A stretch of 64,000 nucleotides of DNA from DATLLN01 sp963720885 (GCA_963720885.1 CAVRGW010000006.1:868001-932000); one strand, 5' to 3'. Positions 10,617 to 20,982 are shown, counted from the first letter of the stretch. Translations and numbers: made by a program. Notes: generated by a model not told the origin, from the letters alone.

Positions 10617-11750
10617 GTGCCGGAGCCGACCCCGCCGCATCGCTCCCACACGCTGCCGTTGTACGTCGGCGGATTCCTGGGACCGTTCGGCGGTGCCGTG
10701 CTGGCCGTGCTGATCCCGGAGCTGCGCGACGCGTTCGACGCCACCACGACCCAGATCGCGCTTGCCGTTCCGGCCTACCTCGTGCCGTTCGCGCTGCTCC
10801 AGCTGATCTCGGGCACGCTGGCCGAGCGGATCGGCCGCCGCCGCGTGGTTACCATCGCCTACACGGTCTACGCCGTCGGCTCGATCGGCGCTGCCGTCGC
10901 ACCGGGGATCGAGGCGTTCCTGGTCTGCCGCGGCATTCAGGGCACGGCCAACGCGTTCACCTCGCCCGTGCTCCTCGCTGGGCTGGCCGACGCCGTATCG
11001 CCGCGCGAGCGCGGGCGCGCCGTGGGAACGTTCGCGGGCGTCCAGGCGGGCGGCATCTCGCTGGCGCCGCTGCTCGGCGGCATCGCGGCCGAGATCACGT
11101 GGCGGCTGGCGTTCATCGTCCCGGCCATCGTGGCGCTCGCCCTGATCGCCTACCCGCCGCCGCCGTCGGCACACCGCGAGGGGCACCGGCCGCGACTGGT
11201 GGCCGTGTTCACCCGTCGGGTGATGGTGCTCTGCGCCGCGGGGTTCGCCGGCTACGTGGGGATGACGGGACTGGGATTTCTGGTCTCGCTGCGGTCGGTG
11301 GAGGCATTCGGCATGGGCTCGACGGCGCGCGGGGTGCTGCTGGCCGCGTTCGGCCTCGCCGGGATGGTGCTCGGCCGAGCCGCCGGCCGGGCCTCCGAGC
11401 GGATCGGCGCAGCGCGGTCGGCCTCCATCGCCGCCTGCGTCTGCTCGCTGGCGGTCGGGCCGATGGGCGTCGTCTCGGGATCCGTGGCCTACGCGCTGCT
11501 CTGGTTCGGGGCCGGCTGCGGCGCGGCACTGCTGTGGGCGGGCCTGAACACCGTTGCGGTCGAGGCCGTGCCGGCCAACCGCGCCGGGGCCGTGTCCGTG
11601 TTCGCGGCGTTCAAGTTCGCCGGCACGGCGGTGGCACCGCTGGTCTGGCTTCCGGTCTACACGTCGTCGCCCGCGGCGGCCTTTGCCTGCGCGGGCATCA
11701 CGCTGCTCGTCATCGTCCCGCTGTCCGAGGTGCTCAGCCGGTCGCCCTGA
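10617..11750 (+). CDS. MFS transporter
   Basis: The 377-residue integral membrane protein has about twelve hydrophobic segments and the MFS loop motif GTLAERIGRRRVV between helices 2 and 3, with a second GRAAGRASERIGAAR in the C-terminal half. It most resembles drug/metabolite:proton antiporters of the DHA1 type. The GTG at 10617 lies 12 bases after the lipoprotein stop. The 3' end overlaps the convergent aldolase gene by 17 bases. Substrate is unknown. Confidence 0.9.
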   Translation: MPEPTPPHRSHTLPLYVGGFLGPFGGAVLAVLIPELRDAFDATTTQIALAVPAYLVPFALLQLISGTLAERIGRRRVVTIAYTVYAVGSIGAAVAPGIEAFLVCRGIQGTANAFTSPVLLAGLADAVSPRERGRAVGTFAGVQAGGISLAPLLGGIAAEITWRLAFIVPAIVALALIAYPPPPSAHREGHRPRLVAVFTRRVMVLCAAGFAGYVGMTGLGFLVSLRSVEAFGMGSTARGVLLAAFGLAGMVLGRAAGRASERIGAARSASIAACVCSLAVGPMGVVSGSVAYALLWFGAGCGAALLWAGLNTVAVEAVPANRAGAVSVFAAFKFAGTAVAPLVWLPVYTSSPAAAFACAGITLLVIVPLSEVLSRSP

Positions 11751-12534
11751 GCGGCGCGCGCATGTCGGGCCGCACGGGCAGGCCCAGCCGGCCCAGCTCG
11801 CGCTTCAGGTTGGCGATGAAGTCGGTGGTGCCCATCCGTCCTCGCAGCTCGGCGAGCGCCGCGCCGCCCTCCTCGCTGGGGTCGCGGACGACCGCCGCGA
11901 CCCTGTCGGGGAAGGCCGACGAGAGGCCGGACACGGCCCCGGTCGCTCCCGCGGCGAGGGCCTGGGGGATCAGCGGCTCGCTGCCAACGAACACCGACAG
12001 CCCGAGGCCGAGGTAGGGCTCGACCGCCGAGAACGGCGACTCCGACACCTTCAGGCCGGCGATGTTGTCGCAGCGCTCGCGGACGCGCTCCACGACCGCG
12101 ACCGGCAGCGGGTAGCCGCTGCGTGCGGTGAAGGCGTAGAGGTAGAAGGGAAGGGGCGCGCAGGCGTTGGCCGCGGCGGCGAAGTGCTCCACCAGCGCGT
12201 CGTCGTCCAGCTGGTAGTACGGCGGAGGGATGACCGCCGCGGCGTCGGCGCCGCTGGCCGCCGCATGCCCTGCCAGCGCAACCGTCTCGGCGGTGGTCTG
12301 GGCCCCGCAGTGCACGATCACGGTGCCCGTGCAGGCCTCGCGGAAGCGCACCAGCGCCCGCCGGCGCTCGTCGGTCGTCAGCTGCACACCCTCGCCGGTG
12401 GTGCCGCAGCAGAACACGCCGTCGGCACCGCCCGCCTGGAGGAACTCGACCAGCGGGCCGATCGCGTCCTCGTCCAGCGCTGCGCCGCCGTCCTTGAGCG
12501 GCGTGACCGAGGCGCTGAGCAGCAGGGCCGACAT
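11734..12534 (-). CDS. Dihydrodipicolinate synthase/N-acetylneuraminate lyase family aldolase
   Basis: The 266-residue TIM-barrel protein carries CGTTGEGVQL (family GTTGE motif), a tyrosine in FYLYAFTARSG and the Schiff-base lysine in AGLKVSESPF. The family performs pyruvate-type class I aldol chemistry. It is shorter than standard DapA (~290), and it lies next to an FAD amine oxidoreductase rather than lysine genes, so a catabolic or sugar-acid aldolase role is more likely than lysine biosynthesis. The ATG at 12534 has a TATGCT box nine bases upstream. Confidence 0.85.
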   Translation of the reverse strand: MSALLLSASVTPLKDGGAALDEDAIGPLVEFLQAGGADGVFCCGTTGEGVQLTTDERRRALVRFREACTGTVIVHCGAQTTAETVALAGHAAASGADAAAVIPPPYYQLDDDALVEHFAAAANACAPLPFYLYAFTARSGYPLPVAVVERVRERCDNIAGLKVSESPFSAVEPYLGLGLSVFVGSEPLIPQALAAGATGAVSGLSSAFPDRVAAVVRDPSEEGGAALAELRGRMGTTDFIANLKRELGRLGLPVRPDMRAPLRATG

Positions 12535-12543
12535 CGGTGTGCG

Positions 12544-12549
12544 AGCATA
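12544..12549 (-). promoter_or_regulatory. Putative -10 box TATGCT for the aldolase, in a 22-bp divergent intergenic space
   Basis: TATGCT on the minus strand is nine bases before the ATG at 12534. On the plus strand the same bases read CATACT (12546-12551), five bases before the GTG at 12557, so divergent starts may share overlapping -10 elements. Confidence 0.4.
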
Positions 12550-12556
12550 CTCGCTT

Positions 12557-13735
12557 GTGCGACGGCTCAGCGACCCACCCGCTACTGCCGGGCTCGTCGT
12601 TGTCGGGTCGGGCATCGTCGGTGCCGCCACCGCGTTCTTCGCCGCGCGTGCGGGACTTGACGTGGTCGTGCTCGAGCGGCGCGGGCTGATCTGCGGGTTT
12701 ACGACCGCGGTGGCCGCCGGCGGGTTCCGCCTCCAGCTCGAGCACGAGGAGGAGCTGGCCCTGGTCAGTCGGTCGGTCGACCTGTTCCAGCGGTTCGCCG
12801 AGGAGACCGGGCAGTCGCTGCACGGGCCGCGGATCCGCCGGCAGGGCTACCTCTGGCTGACCCGCGAGCCGTCGCGGACCGCGGCGCAGCGCGATCTGGT
12901 CGGCCGGCAGCAGGGCTGGGGCGTCGACGGCGTCGAGCTGCTGACCGGCGACGAGACGCGCGCCCGCTTCCGGTGGGTGTCCGAGGACGTGGTGGGTGCG
13001 CGATTCCGCGCCGGTGACGGGCTGATCGAGCCCCGGCGGATCGCACTCGGGCTGCTCGAGGGCTCCGGCGCTGGCGTCGTGCTCGACTGCCGGGTGACCG
13101 GGTTCGAGACGTCCGGCGGGCGGCTGTCCGCCGTCGTCACGGACCGGGGCGCCGTGACCTGCGAGCGCGCGGTGATCGCCGCCGGGCCGCTGTCGGGAGC
13201 GGTCGCCGAGCTGGCCGGTGTGCGGCTGCCGGTCGAGCCCTTGCGCCGCCAGCGCGTCGTGCTGTGGGACGCGCCGGCCGTGCCGCAGGACGCGCCGATG
13301 ACGATCGACGAGGACACGACTTCCCACTGGCGGCCGGTCGGCCCGGCCGGTGCGTATCTGCTGTATCCCGATCCCGGCGAGCAGCCGGCGCCGCCCCTCG
13401 ATCAGGTGCCGCCCGACCCGTCGCTGGCCGACCGCCTGCTTGACCCGCGCAGCCCCGTGTCGCTGGCCCACACCGCGCCGTTCTGGGCCGATGTCTGGGA
13501 CGGCGGCGGCCAGTGGGCGGTGCAGGCCGGCCAGTACACGATGACCCCCGACCAGCGGCCGCTGCTGGGCGAGTCGGAACTGCCCGGCCTGTGGGTCAAC
13601 ACGGGCTACAACGGCCATGGCGTGATGTGCGGACCCGGTGGCAGCGAGCTGATGGTCGACGCGCTGCTGGGCAGGCTGGACGAGAACCCGTTCCGCCTCG
13701 ACCGGGTCTTCGTGCCGGCGACTCAGGCGTTCTGA
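12557..13735 (+). CDS. FAD-dependent oxidoreductase, DAO family (sarcosine/amino-acid oxidase-like)
   Basis: The 392-residue flavoprotein has an N-terminal Rossmann motif VVVGSGIVGAATAFFAA followed by VVVLERR, and the DAO-family C-terminal block TPDQRPLLGE...GYNGHGVMCGPG that closes the FAD site. Such enzymes oxidise secondary or primary amines of amino acids. The GTG at 12557 places the Rossmann strand about 13 residues in, as usual for the family. Substrate is not readable, but context (aldolase, arginase-family protein, peptide importer) suggests amino-acid or amine breakdown. The end overlaps the CGNR gene convergently. Confidence 0.9.
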   Translation: MRRLSDPPATAGLVVVGSGIVGAATAFFAARAGLDVVVLERRGLICGFTTAVAAGGFRLQLEHEEELALVSRSVDLFQRFAEETGQSLHGPRIRRQGYLWLTREPSRTAAQRDLVGRQQGWGVDGVELLTGDETRARFRWVSEDVVGARFRAGDGLIEPRRIALGLLEGSGAGVVLDCRVTGFETSGGRLSAVVTDRGAVTCERAVIAAGPLSGAVAELAGVRLPVEPLRRQRVVLWDAPAVPQDAPMTIDEDTTSHWRPVGPAGAYLLYPDPGEQPAPPLDQVPPDPSLADRLLDPRSPVSLAHTAPFWADVWDGGGQWAVQAGQYTMTPDQRPLLGESELPGLWVNTGYNGHGVMCGPGGSELMVDALLGRLDENPFRLDRVFVPATQAF

Positions 13736-14238
13736 GAACGGCGCGCCCTGTAGGCGCGCATCTTGCTGCGGCTGCCGCACGTCGCCATCTCGCACCATGC
13801 GCGCGAGCGGTTCTTCGAGCGGTCGGCGAATGCCCACCGGCAGTCCGGGTTGCGGCACACTTTGAGCCGCGGCCAGGAGCCGTCGGCCTGGGCCGTCAGC
13901 ATCGCCTCGATCACGGCCGCGCGTACGTCGTCTGCGCCGCCGCGCGCTGACACCAGCGCCAGCCGGCCATCCTCGCCGGGCAGCGCGACCAGCGGCAGCC
14001 GCGAGGCGGCCGCGTCCAGCTCCGCCGTGTCGCGGCCGGCGGTCTCGAGCGCCGTGCGGAGCGCCTCGCGCAGCTCGCGGGCGGCCGCCGCGTCCTGCGG
14101 GCTGACCCAGGCGCCGGGCGCCATCAGCCCCTGCTCGCCGGCCCATGCGGACAGCCCGTCGGCGGTGGCCAGGCCGTCCGACCCGCTCTCCCGGTCGTGC
14201 GTGTTGAGGAACTCGGCCACCAGGTCGATCGCGTCCAT
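13723..14238 (-). CDS. CGNR zinc-finger (ABATE-domain) transcriptional regulator
   Basis: The 171-residue protein has an N-terminal alpha-beta ABATE-like domain beginning AIDLVAEFLNT and a C-terminal CGNR-type zinc finger: Cys128, Cys133, Cys149 and Cys154, the last in CGSRSK (CGNR variant), ending in a basic tail. The family is thought to bind DNA, often regulating adjacent catabolic genes. It diverges from the arginase-family gene with only 27 bases between starts, so autoregulation and control of that gene are plausible inferences. TATCAT lies eight bases upstream of the ATG. Confidence 0.88.
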   Translation of the reverse strand: MDAIDLVAEFLNTHDRESGSDGLATADGLSAWAGEQGLMAPGAWVSPQDAAAARELREALRTALETAGRDTAELDAAASRLPLVALPGEDGRLALVSARGGADDVRAAVIEAMLTAQADGSWPRLKVCRNPDCRWAFADRSKNRSRAWCEMATCGSRSKMRAYRARRSQNA

Positions 14239-14245
14239 CGCGCCG

Positions 14246-14256
14246 TATGATACCGT
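14246..14256. promoter_or_regulatory. Overlapping divergent -10 elements between CGNR regulator and arginase-family gene
   Basis: TATGATACCGT holds TATCAT on the minus strand (14252-14247, eight bases before the ATG at 14238) and TACCGT on the plus strand (14251-14256, nine bases before the ATG at 14266). Both genes lack Shine-Dalgarno sequences, so leaderless divergent transcription from interlocked promoters is likely. Confidence 0.5.
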
Positions 14257-14265
14257 CGTAGGCGG

Positions 14266-15135
14266 ATGACCGGTATCAGAACGATGATCGGGGTGCCGAT
14301 CGACAGCATCGGCCAGGCCGGCGGGACGGAGCTGACGCCAGGCGTGATGCGCCGGGCGGGGCTCGCCCGGGCCATCGACGCCCAGGACGGAGGCGACCTG
14401 GACGTGCGCATCACCGGCACGGAGCGCGATCCGGAGACGGGCATCGTCGGCTACCCGACCGTCGTCACGGCCACGGAGGGGATCCGCGAGGGCGTGCGCT
14501 CATCGCTGGAGCGGGGCGAGCTCCCGGTGCTGGTGGGCGGTTGCTGCACCCTGCTGCCCGGGGTATTCGCCGCGTTCTCCGACCTCGGCCGGCGGACCGC
14601 CCTTGCGTACCTGGACGGGCACTACGACCTCTACACCGGCGCCACCTCGCCGACCGGCGAGGCCGCGGACATGCCGCTCGCCCTGCTGCTCGGCGACGGG
14701 CCGCCTGCCCTGGTGGGCGACGCACCGTTGGTCGGCGCGGCCGACGTCGCCGTGCTGGGCGCACGCGACCGCGAGGAGGCGGTCGGCCTGGGATCGCCGA
14801 TGCCCGAAGACGTCGGCATCCCGATCGACCGCGATCCGGCGTGGGTCACCGCCGACGGGCCCGATGCCGTGGCTGCCGAGGTGCTGGCCGGCCTCGAGCC
14901 GCCGATCTGGGTGCACCTCGACGTCGACGTGCTGACCACCGACGACTTCCCGGCCACGCCGTACCTGCAGCCCGGCGGGCTGACCACCGATCAGGTGGTG
15001 CGCCTGGTGCGGCCGATCGTGCAGTCGGGCCGCTGCGCCGGCATCGACATCACCTGCTACGACCCGGACATGGACGACGACGGGTCGTCCGCGGACCGCC
15101 TGGTTGCGCTGCTGGGTCGCGCCTTCAGCGAGTAG
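14266..15135 (+). CDS. Arginase/agmatinase/formiminoglutamase family protein, atypical first metal motif
   Basis: The 289-residue protein matches the ureohydrolase fold: metal ligands DGHYD (Asp117, His119, Asp121) and HLDVDV (Asp219, Asp221) are present. The usual GGDHS motif is replaced by GGCCT at residues 91-95, so the histidine that normally binds the first manganese is a cysteine and the preceding aspartate is lost. Activity could be altered, use another metal, or be absent. Likely substrates in the family are guanidino compounds or formiminoglutamate. Context with a DAO oxidoreductase and amine-related genes fits nitrogen catabolism. Confidence 0.85.
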   Translation: MTGIRTMIGVPIDSIGQAGGTELTPGVMRRAGLARAIDAQDGGDLDVRITGTERDPETGIVGYPTVVTATEGIREGVRSSLERGELPVLVGGCCTLLPGVFAAFSDLGRRTALAYLDGHYDLYTGATSPTGEAADMPLALLLGDGPPALVGDAPLVGAADVAVLGARDREEAVGLGSPMPEDVGIPIDRDPAWVTADGPDAVAAEVLAGLEPPIWVHLDVDVLTTDDFPATPYLQPGGLTTDQVVRLVRPIVQSGRCAGIDITCYDPDMDDDGSSADRLVALLGRAFSE

Positions 15136-15499
15136 CCGGACCCCGCGACGAGCTGTCGCGGCGCATGATCCCGCTGAGCACCCAGTTGACCAGGCCGATC
15201 ACCACGGCGCCACCGAGCGCGGCCAGGAACCCGTCCACGGCGAACCCGCTGACCAGCCAGCTGGTCAGGAGCAGCATGAATGCATTGACCGCGATCAGCC
15301 ACAGCCCGAGCGTGACGATCGTGATCGGCAGCGTGAGCAGCCTGACCACCGGGCGGACGAGGAAGTTGACCACGCCCAGCACGAGACCGGTCAGCAGCAG
15401 GGTGGTCAGGCTGCTGTACCGGATGCCGTCGAAGACAGCCGCCGCGACCCAGATCGCGGCCGCGTTCACCACCATCGTTGCGATCAGGCGCCCGAGCAC
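15125..15499 (-). CDS. Phage holin family 4-like membrane protein
   Basis: The 124-residue protein contains four hydrophobic segments and a pattern (GLVLGVVNFLVRPVVRLL followed by LPITIVTLGL) typical of the widespread chromosomal Phage_holin_4_2 family, which despite the name is usually not phage-borne. Function is unknown. GTG start at 15499. The 3' end overlaps the arginase-family gene by 11 bases, convergently. Nothing else in the area looks like prophage. Confidence 0.82.
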   Translation of the reverse strand: MLGRLIATMVVNAAAIWVAAAVFDGIRYSSLTTLLLTGLVLGVVNFLVRPVVRLLTLPITIVTLGLWLIAVNAFMLLLTSWLVSGFAVDGFLAALGGAVVIGLVNWVLSGIMRRDSSSRGPATR

Positions 15500-15511
15500 G
15501 GACGACGAAAC

Positions 15512-16538
15512 CTATACCTCTCCAGCAGCCTCCTGCTCCACCTCGGACGCGTGTCTGGGCGGCGTGGCCGTCCAGGCGAAGTGGCAGGCGGCGAGATGCG
15601 CCGCGTGCTCGGGCGTGCCGTCCAGGTTCGGCTCCCGCTCGGAGCAGACGTCCTGCGCGATCGGGCAGCGCGGGTGGAACCGGCAGCCGGACGGCGGCGA
15701 GATCGGGCTGCCCGGGTCGCCGGCCACCGCCACCGCCTCCGAGGTGCGGCCCGGCACCAGCCGCGGCACGGCTTTCATCAGACCCTGGGTGTACGGGTGC
15801 CGCGGGTTGGTGAACAGCTCGGCGGTGGGCGCCGTCTCGACGATCTTGCCCAGGTACATGACTGCGACCCGGTCGCAGACGTGACGGACGACGGCCATGT
15901 TGTGGGCGATGAAGAGCATGGTCAGCCCCAGCCGCTCCTGCAGCTCCTCGAGCAGGTTCAGCACGGTTGCCTGCACCGACACGTCGAGCGCTGACACCGG
16001 CTCGTCGGCCACCAGCACCTCCGGCTCGAGCGCCAGCGCGCGGGCGATCGATACGCGCTGGCGCTGGCCGCCGGAGAAGTGGCGGGGATGGGCCTCGAGC
16101 GCGCCCGGCGCCAGGCCGACCAGCTCCATCAGCTCCCGGCAGCGCCTCTCGACCTCGCCCGGCGGCACCATACGGTGCGCGCGCAGCAGCTCGCTCAGCG
16201 CCTGGCGGACGGTCAGCCGCGGGTTCAGCGACGAGTAGGGATCCTGGAACACCATCTGGATCCGCCGCCGCTGCGCGCGGTCGCGCTTCACATCCATCGG
16301 CTCGCCGGCGAACAGCACCTCGCCTCCGGTCGGGCGGTAGAGGCCGACGATGCAGCGGCCCAGCGTCGACTTGCCGCACCCCGACTCGCCGACCAGGCCC
16401 AGCGTCTCGCCGCGGGCGATCGACAGGTCGACGCCGTCCACGGCGCGCAGCATGTCGTGGGGCCGGCGGGTCAGCGCGCCCATCAGCGACGTGCCCATCG
16501 AGAACTGCATCTCGAGGCCCCGCACCTCGAGCAGCGGC

Positions 16539-16546
<8 letters not shown>
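15512..16546 (-). CDS. dppF: Oligopeptide/dipeptide ABC transporter ATP-binding protein (DppF/OppF type)
   Basis: The 344-residue ATPase has Walker A GESGCGKST, signature FSGGQRQRVSIARAL, Walker B VLVADEPVSALD and the C-terminal oligopeptide extension with cysteines (CRFHPRCPIAQDVC), which in this family can bind an Fe-S cluster. It would energise peptide import with the neighbouring DppD and permeases. GTG start at 16546, overlapping the end of the upstream ATPase gene by eight bases. It is the last gene of the five-gene importer operon read from 20982 to 15512. Confidence 0.94.
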
Positions 16547-17545
<999 letters not shown>

Positions 17546-17549
<4 letters not shown>

Positions 17550-18427
17550 TCCGGCCTCAGCAGGTCGGCCAGCCCGTCGCCGAGCAGGGACAGACCGATG
17601 CCGGTGATCACCACCGCAAGCCCGGGGATCGTCGAGAGCTCCCAGCGGGTGGTGATGAACGTCTGCCCGTCGGCGATCATGTTCCCCCAGTCGGGCGTCG
17701 GCGGCTGGATCCCGAGGCCGAGGTAGCCGAGCGTGACGATTGCGCCGATCGTGAGAATGATGTCGGACATGGCGAACACGACGGACTGGGTGATCACGTT
17801 GGGCAACAGATGCCGGATGATGATCCGCGAGTCGCGCAGGCCCGCAGCCTGCACGGCGAGGACGTACTCCTGGCGCTTGGCTACGAGGATCTCGGCTCTG
17901 ATGATGCGCGTGTATGACACCCATCCCACGAGCGTGATGGCGATGTAGATCCCCCTCTCGCCCGGCCCGATGACAAACACCATGGCGAGGATCAGGACGA
18001 AGAACGGGAAGGCGACGACGACGTTCACCAGGTACATGGTGAGCGTGTCGAAGCGGCGGCCGTAGTAGCCGGCGATGCAGCCCAGCACCGTGCCGATGCA
18101 GAACGGGAGGAGCACGGCCAGGAAGCCGACCTTGAGGTCGACGCGGGCAGCGTAGATCAGCCGCGCCCAGACGTCGCGACCGAGCTGGTCGGTGCCCAGC
18201 CAGTGCGCGGAGGACGGGCCCTTGAGGATGTTGTGGAGGTCCTGCGCGGTGGGGTCGTAGCGGGCGAACAGCGGCGCGAACACGGCCAGGAAGACGATCG
18301 TGCCCAGGATCGCCAGGCCGGCGACGAAGGACGGCGTCCGATACCAGCGGTTGCGGAACCCGCGCGCCCGCTCGACCGGGATCGCGGGCAGCTGCTCGAT
18401 GGCCGCGGCGGTTGCTGCGTCAGTCAT
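17546..18427 (-). CDS. dppC: Peptide ABC transporter permease (DppC type)
   Basis: The 293-residue membrane protein has an N-terminal OppC-type segment (WYRTPSFVAGLAILG), the LGTDQLGRDVWAR motif characteristic of DppC/OppC and the EAA loop EYVLAVQAAGLRD that docks the ATPases. About six membrane helices are predicted by hydrophobicity. One base separates its ATG from the stop of the upstream permease gene. Confidence 0.95.
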
Positions 18428-18428
18428 C

Positions 18429-19373
18429 TCAGTCGAACCTCACCCGCGGATCGAGCATGGAGTGGACGATGTCCGTGATCAGGTTGATCAGCACCACGAG
18501 GATCGCGAATACCAGCGTGATGCCCTGGACGACGGTGAAGTCGCGCTGCAGGATCGAGTCGATCATCAGGCTGCCGATCCCCGGTAGCGCGAACACCTTC
18601 TCGATCACCAGCGTGCCGCCGACGAGGTAGGCGATGTTCAGGCCGAGCACCGTGACCATGGAGATGATGCCGTTGCGGACCGCGTGGCGGATGACGACGC
18701 GCCGCTCGGAGATGCCCTTGGAGCGGGCGGTCGTGATGTAGTCCGATTCCAGCACGTTCAGCAGGCTGGCCCGCAGGCTGCGGATGAGGATCGGCGAGAT
18801 GAACAGCGCCACCGTGAAGGCCGGCAGGATCATCGAGTGCAGATGGCCGAGCAGCCCGTCCCCGTACCCGCCGACCGGGAACAGCCGGCCCAGGTGAAGG
18901 CCGAACAGCAGGATCAGGACGATCCCCACCCAGAATGGGGGCATGGCCAGCCCGAACATCGGCACGACGCGGATCGCCTGGTCACGGCTGCTGTCCTTCT
19001 TGGTCGCGGCCAGCGTGGCCAGGGGCACCGCGATCATGACCGCGAAGATCGTGGTCATGCCCAGCAGCCAGAGCGTCGGGCCGATCCGCTCCATCAGCAG
19101 CGTGCGGACGTCGAGGCCGTAGAACAGCGACTCGCCCAGGTCGCCGTGCAGCAGCCGGTCCATGAAGTCCAGGTACTGGTTGATCAGCGGCTGGTCGAGA
19201 CCCCACTGCTTGTGCAGCCGGGCCACCGCCTCGGGCGTGGCGTGGACGCCGAGCATGGTCCGCGCCGGATCCCCTGGGATCAGGTGGATCATGAAGAACA
19301 CGATCAGCGTGACCCCGAACACGACCGGGATCAACTGCAGCAGGCGTCGGAAGACGTAGCTCAGTCGATCCAC
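18429..19373 (-). CDS. dppB: Peptide ABC transporter permease (DppB type)
   Basis: The 314-residue permease begins MDRLSYVFRRLLQLIPVVF as typical for DppB/OppB, contains FFMIHLIPGDPA and the EAA loop DYITTARSKGISERR. It forms the importer channel with DppC. GTG start at 19373 is preceded by AAGGACG. It lies 34 bases after the substrate-binding protein gene. Confidence 0.95.
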   Translation of the reverse strand: MDRLSYVFRRLLQLIPVVFGVTLIVFFMIHLIPGDPARTMLGVHATPEAVARLHKQWGLDQPLINQYLDFMDRLLHGDLGESLFYGLDVRTLLMERIGPTLWLLGMTTIFAVMIAVPLATLAATKKDSSRDQAIRVVPMFGLAMPPFWVGIVLILLFGLHLGRLFPVGGYGDGLLGHLHSMILPAFTVALFISPILIRSLRASLLNVLESDYITTARSKGISERRVVIRHAVRNGIISMVTVLGLNIAYLVGGTLVIEKVFALPGIGSLMIDSILQRDFTVVQGITLVFAILVVLINLITDIVHSMLDPRVRFD

Positions 19374-19407
19374 GGTCGCGTCCTTCTGGGTCCCGCTGCG
19401 ACGCCGG

Positions 19408-20982
19408 CTACTGCTTCAGCCAGACGTCTTCCATGTGGTAGTTGCCGGTCGGGTAGACCTTGAAGCCCTGCACCTTGTCCGAGTAGGCGTAGCGGTACGG
19501 CGAGTAGTAGAGGAAGACCATGAAGGCATCGTCGGCCGCCTGCTTCTGGATGTTGGTGTAGAGCTCCTGCCGCTGGCCCTTGTCGAAGGTCGACTCGGCG
19601 TCGTGCGTCCACTGAATGACCTGCGGGTTGTTGTAGTCGGTGAAGAACGACCCTGCGGACTTGTTGTCGACGGCGAACGCAACCAGCTCGTCCGGGTCGG
19701 CGATGTCCATCGTCCAGTACGCCGCGGTCATGTCGTAGTCGTACTTCTGCTGCTGGGCGAACTGGGTGCTGACGTCGACCTTGCGGATCTTCATGTCGAT
19801 CCCGATCTTCTTCAGCGACTCCTGGATGATCTCCGCGGTCTGCTCCTGCGTGTTGTCTCCCGAGCCCACCGAGAGCTCGAACGAGAAGCCGTTGGGCACG
19901 GATGACTGCGACAGCTCGTCCTTCGCCTTGTTCAGGTCGTACTGGATGCCCGGCGAGTTGGGGTCGTAGTAGGGCACCTGCGGTGGCATGAACGAGTTCG
20001 CCGGGTCGGCGTAGCCGAACAGGATCGAGTCGATGATCGCCTGCCGGTCGATGGCATAGGAGATCGCCCGCCGGACATGGACGTCGTCGAACGGCTTGAC
20101 CTTCTCGTTCATCGGCAGGTAGTCGGTGCGCGTCGACGGGAACAGGCTCATGGTGATGCCCGGCGTCGCCTTCAGCGTGTCGATGGTCGAGAACGGCGGG
20201 AACTCGTCGATCTGCGCCTGGCCGCCCTTGAGCTGGAGCTCGCGGGTGGCGTCGTCCGGGACGGTCGTCCAGGTGACGCTGTCCAGGTGCGGCTTGCCCG
20301 GCTGCCAGTAGTCCGGGTTCTTGACCAGCTCGATCTCCTTGCCGTGCGTCCAGTGATCCCACTTGAACGGGCCGGTGCCGATCGGGTGCGTGTAGAACTC
20401 CTTCTGGCTCTCGCCGGCGTAGTCCTTGGGCAGCACGGCGTTGCTGAACAGCGCGATGTCCGCGATCAGCGGTGCCCACTTGTACTTGGTCTTGACGACC
20501 ACGGTCATCGGATCGGGGGCGCTGACGCTCTTGATCGCCGCGTCGATGTAGCCCCAGCCCGTGTTCGGGTCGCGCGCCGTGTCCAGCGAGAACTTGACGT
20601 CCGCGGACGTCATCGGCTGGCCGTTGTGGAACTTCACGCCCGGCCGCAGGTGGAAGGTGTACGTCAGCTGGTCGGGCGACAGATCGTAGCTCGTGGCCAG
20701 CCAGGGGATCACGCTCTTGCCGTCCGGCGAGACCGTGTAGAGCGTCTCGTACATCTGCTGGAAGATCCAGATCGACTCGTTGTCGAAGACGTTGATGTTG
20801 TCCATCCCGAGCGATTCCTGGGTGCGGGCGATGTTGATGCTCCCGCCGTCCTGGATCGCGCCGGCGGACGTCGAACCGCCGCCTCCGCTGTCGCCCCCGG
20901 AGCTGCTGCTGCCCCCACCGCACGCCGCTGCGGCGACCATCACCGTGAACACGGAGATGGCGAGCATCAGTCGTCGCTTCAT
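19408..20982 (-). CDS. Peptide ABC transporter substrate-binding lipoprotein (SBP family 5)
   Basis: The 524-residue protein has a lipoprotein signal ending VAAAAC with Cys21, a Ser/Gly-rich linker, then the SBP_bac_5 fold: YETLYTVSPDG, LRPGVKFHNGQPMTSADVKF and DVRRAISYAID-like VRRAISYAIDR. It would capture peptides or related cationic amides outside the membrane and deliver them to DppBC. The ATG at 20982 is preceded by a perfect AGGAGG at eight bases, the strongest ribosome binding site in the region, in keeping with high expression. It is the first gene of the importer operon. Confidence 0.95.
   Translation of the reverse strand: MKRRLMLAISVFTVMVAAAACGGGSSSSGGDSGGGGSTSAGAIQDGGSINIARTQESLGMDNINVFDNESIWIFQQMYETLYTVSPDGKSVIPWLATSYDLSPDQLTYTFHLRPGVKFHNGQPMTSADVKFSLDTARDPNTGWGYIDAAIKSVSAPDPMTVVVKTKYKWAPLIADIALFSNAVLPKDYAGESQKEFYTHPIGTGPFKWDHWTHGKEIELVKNPDYWQPGKPHLDSVTWTTVPDDATRELQLKGGQAQIDEFPPFSTIDTLKATPGITMSLFPSTRTDYLPMNEKVKPFDDVHVRRAISYAIDRQAIIDSILFGYADPANSFMPPQVPYYDPNSPGIQYDLNKAKDELSQSSVPNGFSFELSVGSGDNTQEQTAEIIQESLKKIGIDMKIRKVDVSTQFAQQQKYDYDMTAAYWTMDIADPDELVAFAVDNKSAGSFFTDYNNPQVIQWTHDAESTFDKGQRQELYTNIQKQAADDAFMVFLYYSPYRYAYSDKVQGFKVYPTGNYHMEDVWLKQ

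Noticed and set aside
11734..12534. Assignment of the aldolase as lysine-pathway dapA
   Set aside because: It carries the general family motifs only, is short, and has no dap or lysine genes nearby.
11657..14146. 829-codon minus-strand open frame across three genes
   Set aside because: It spans aldolase, oxidoreductase and CGNR genes that all have recognised motifs in other frames.
15125..15499. Prophage signal from a holin-family protein
   Set aside because: This holin-like family is common on bacterial chromosomes; no other phage gene is nearby.
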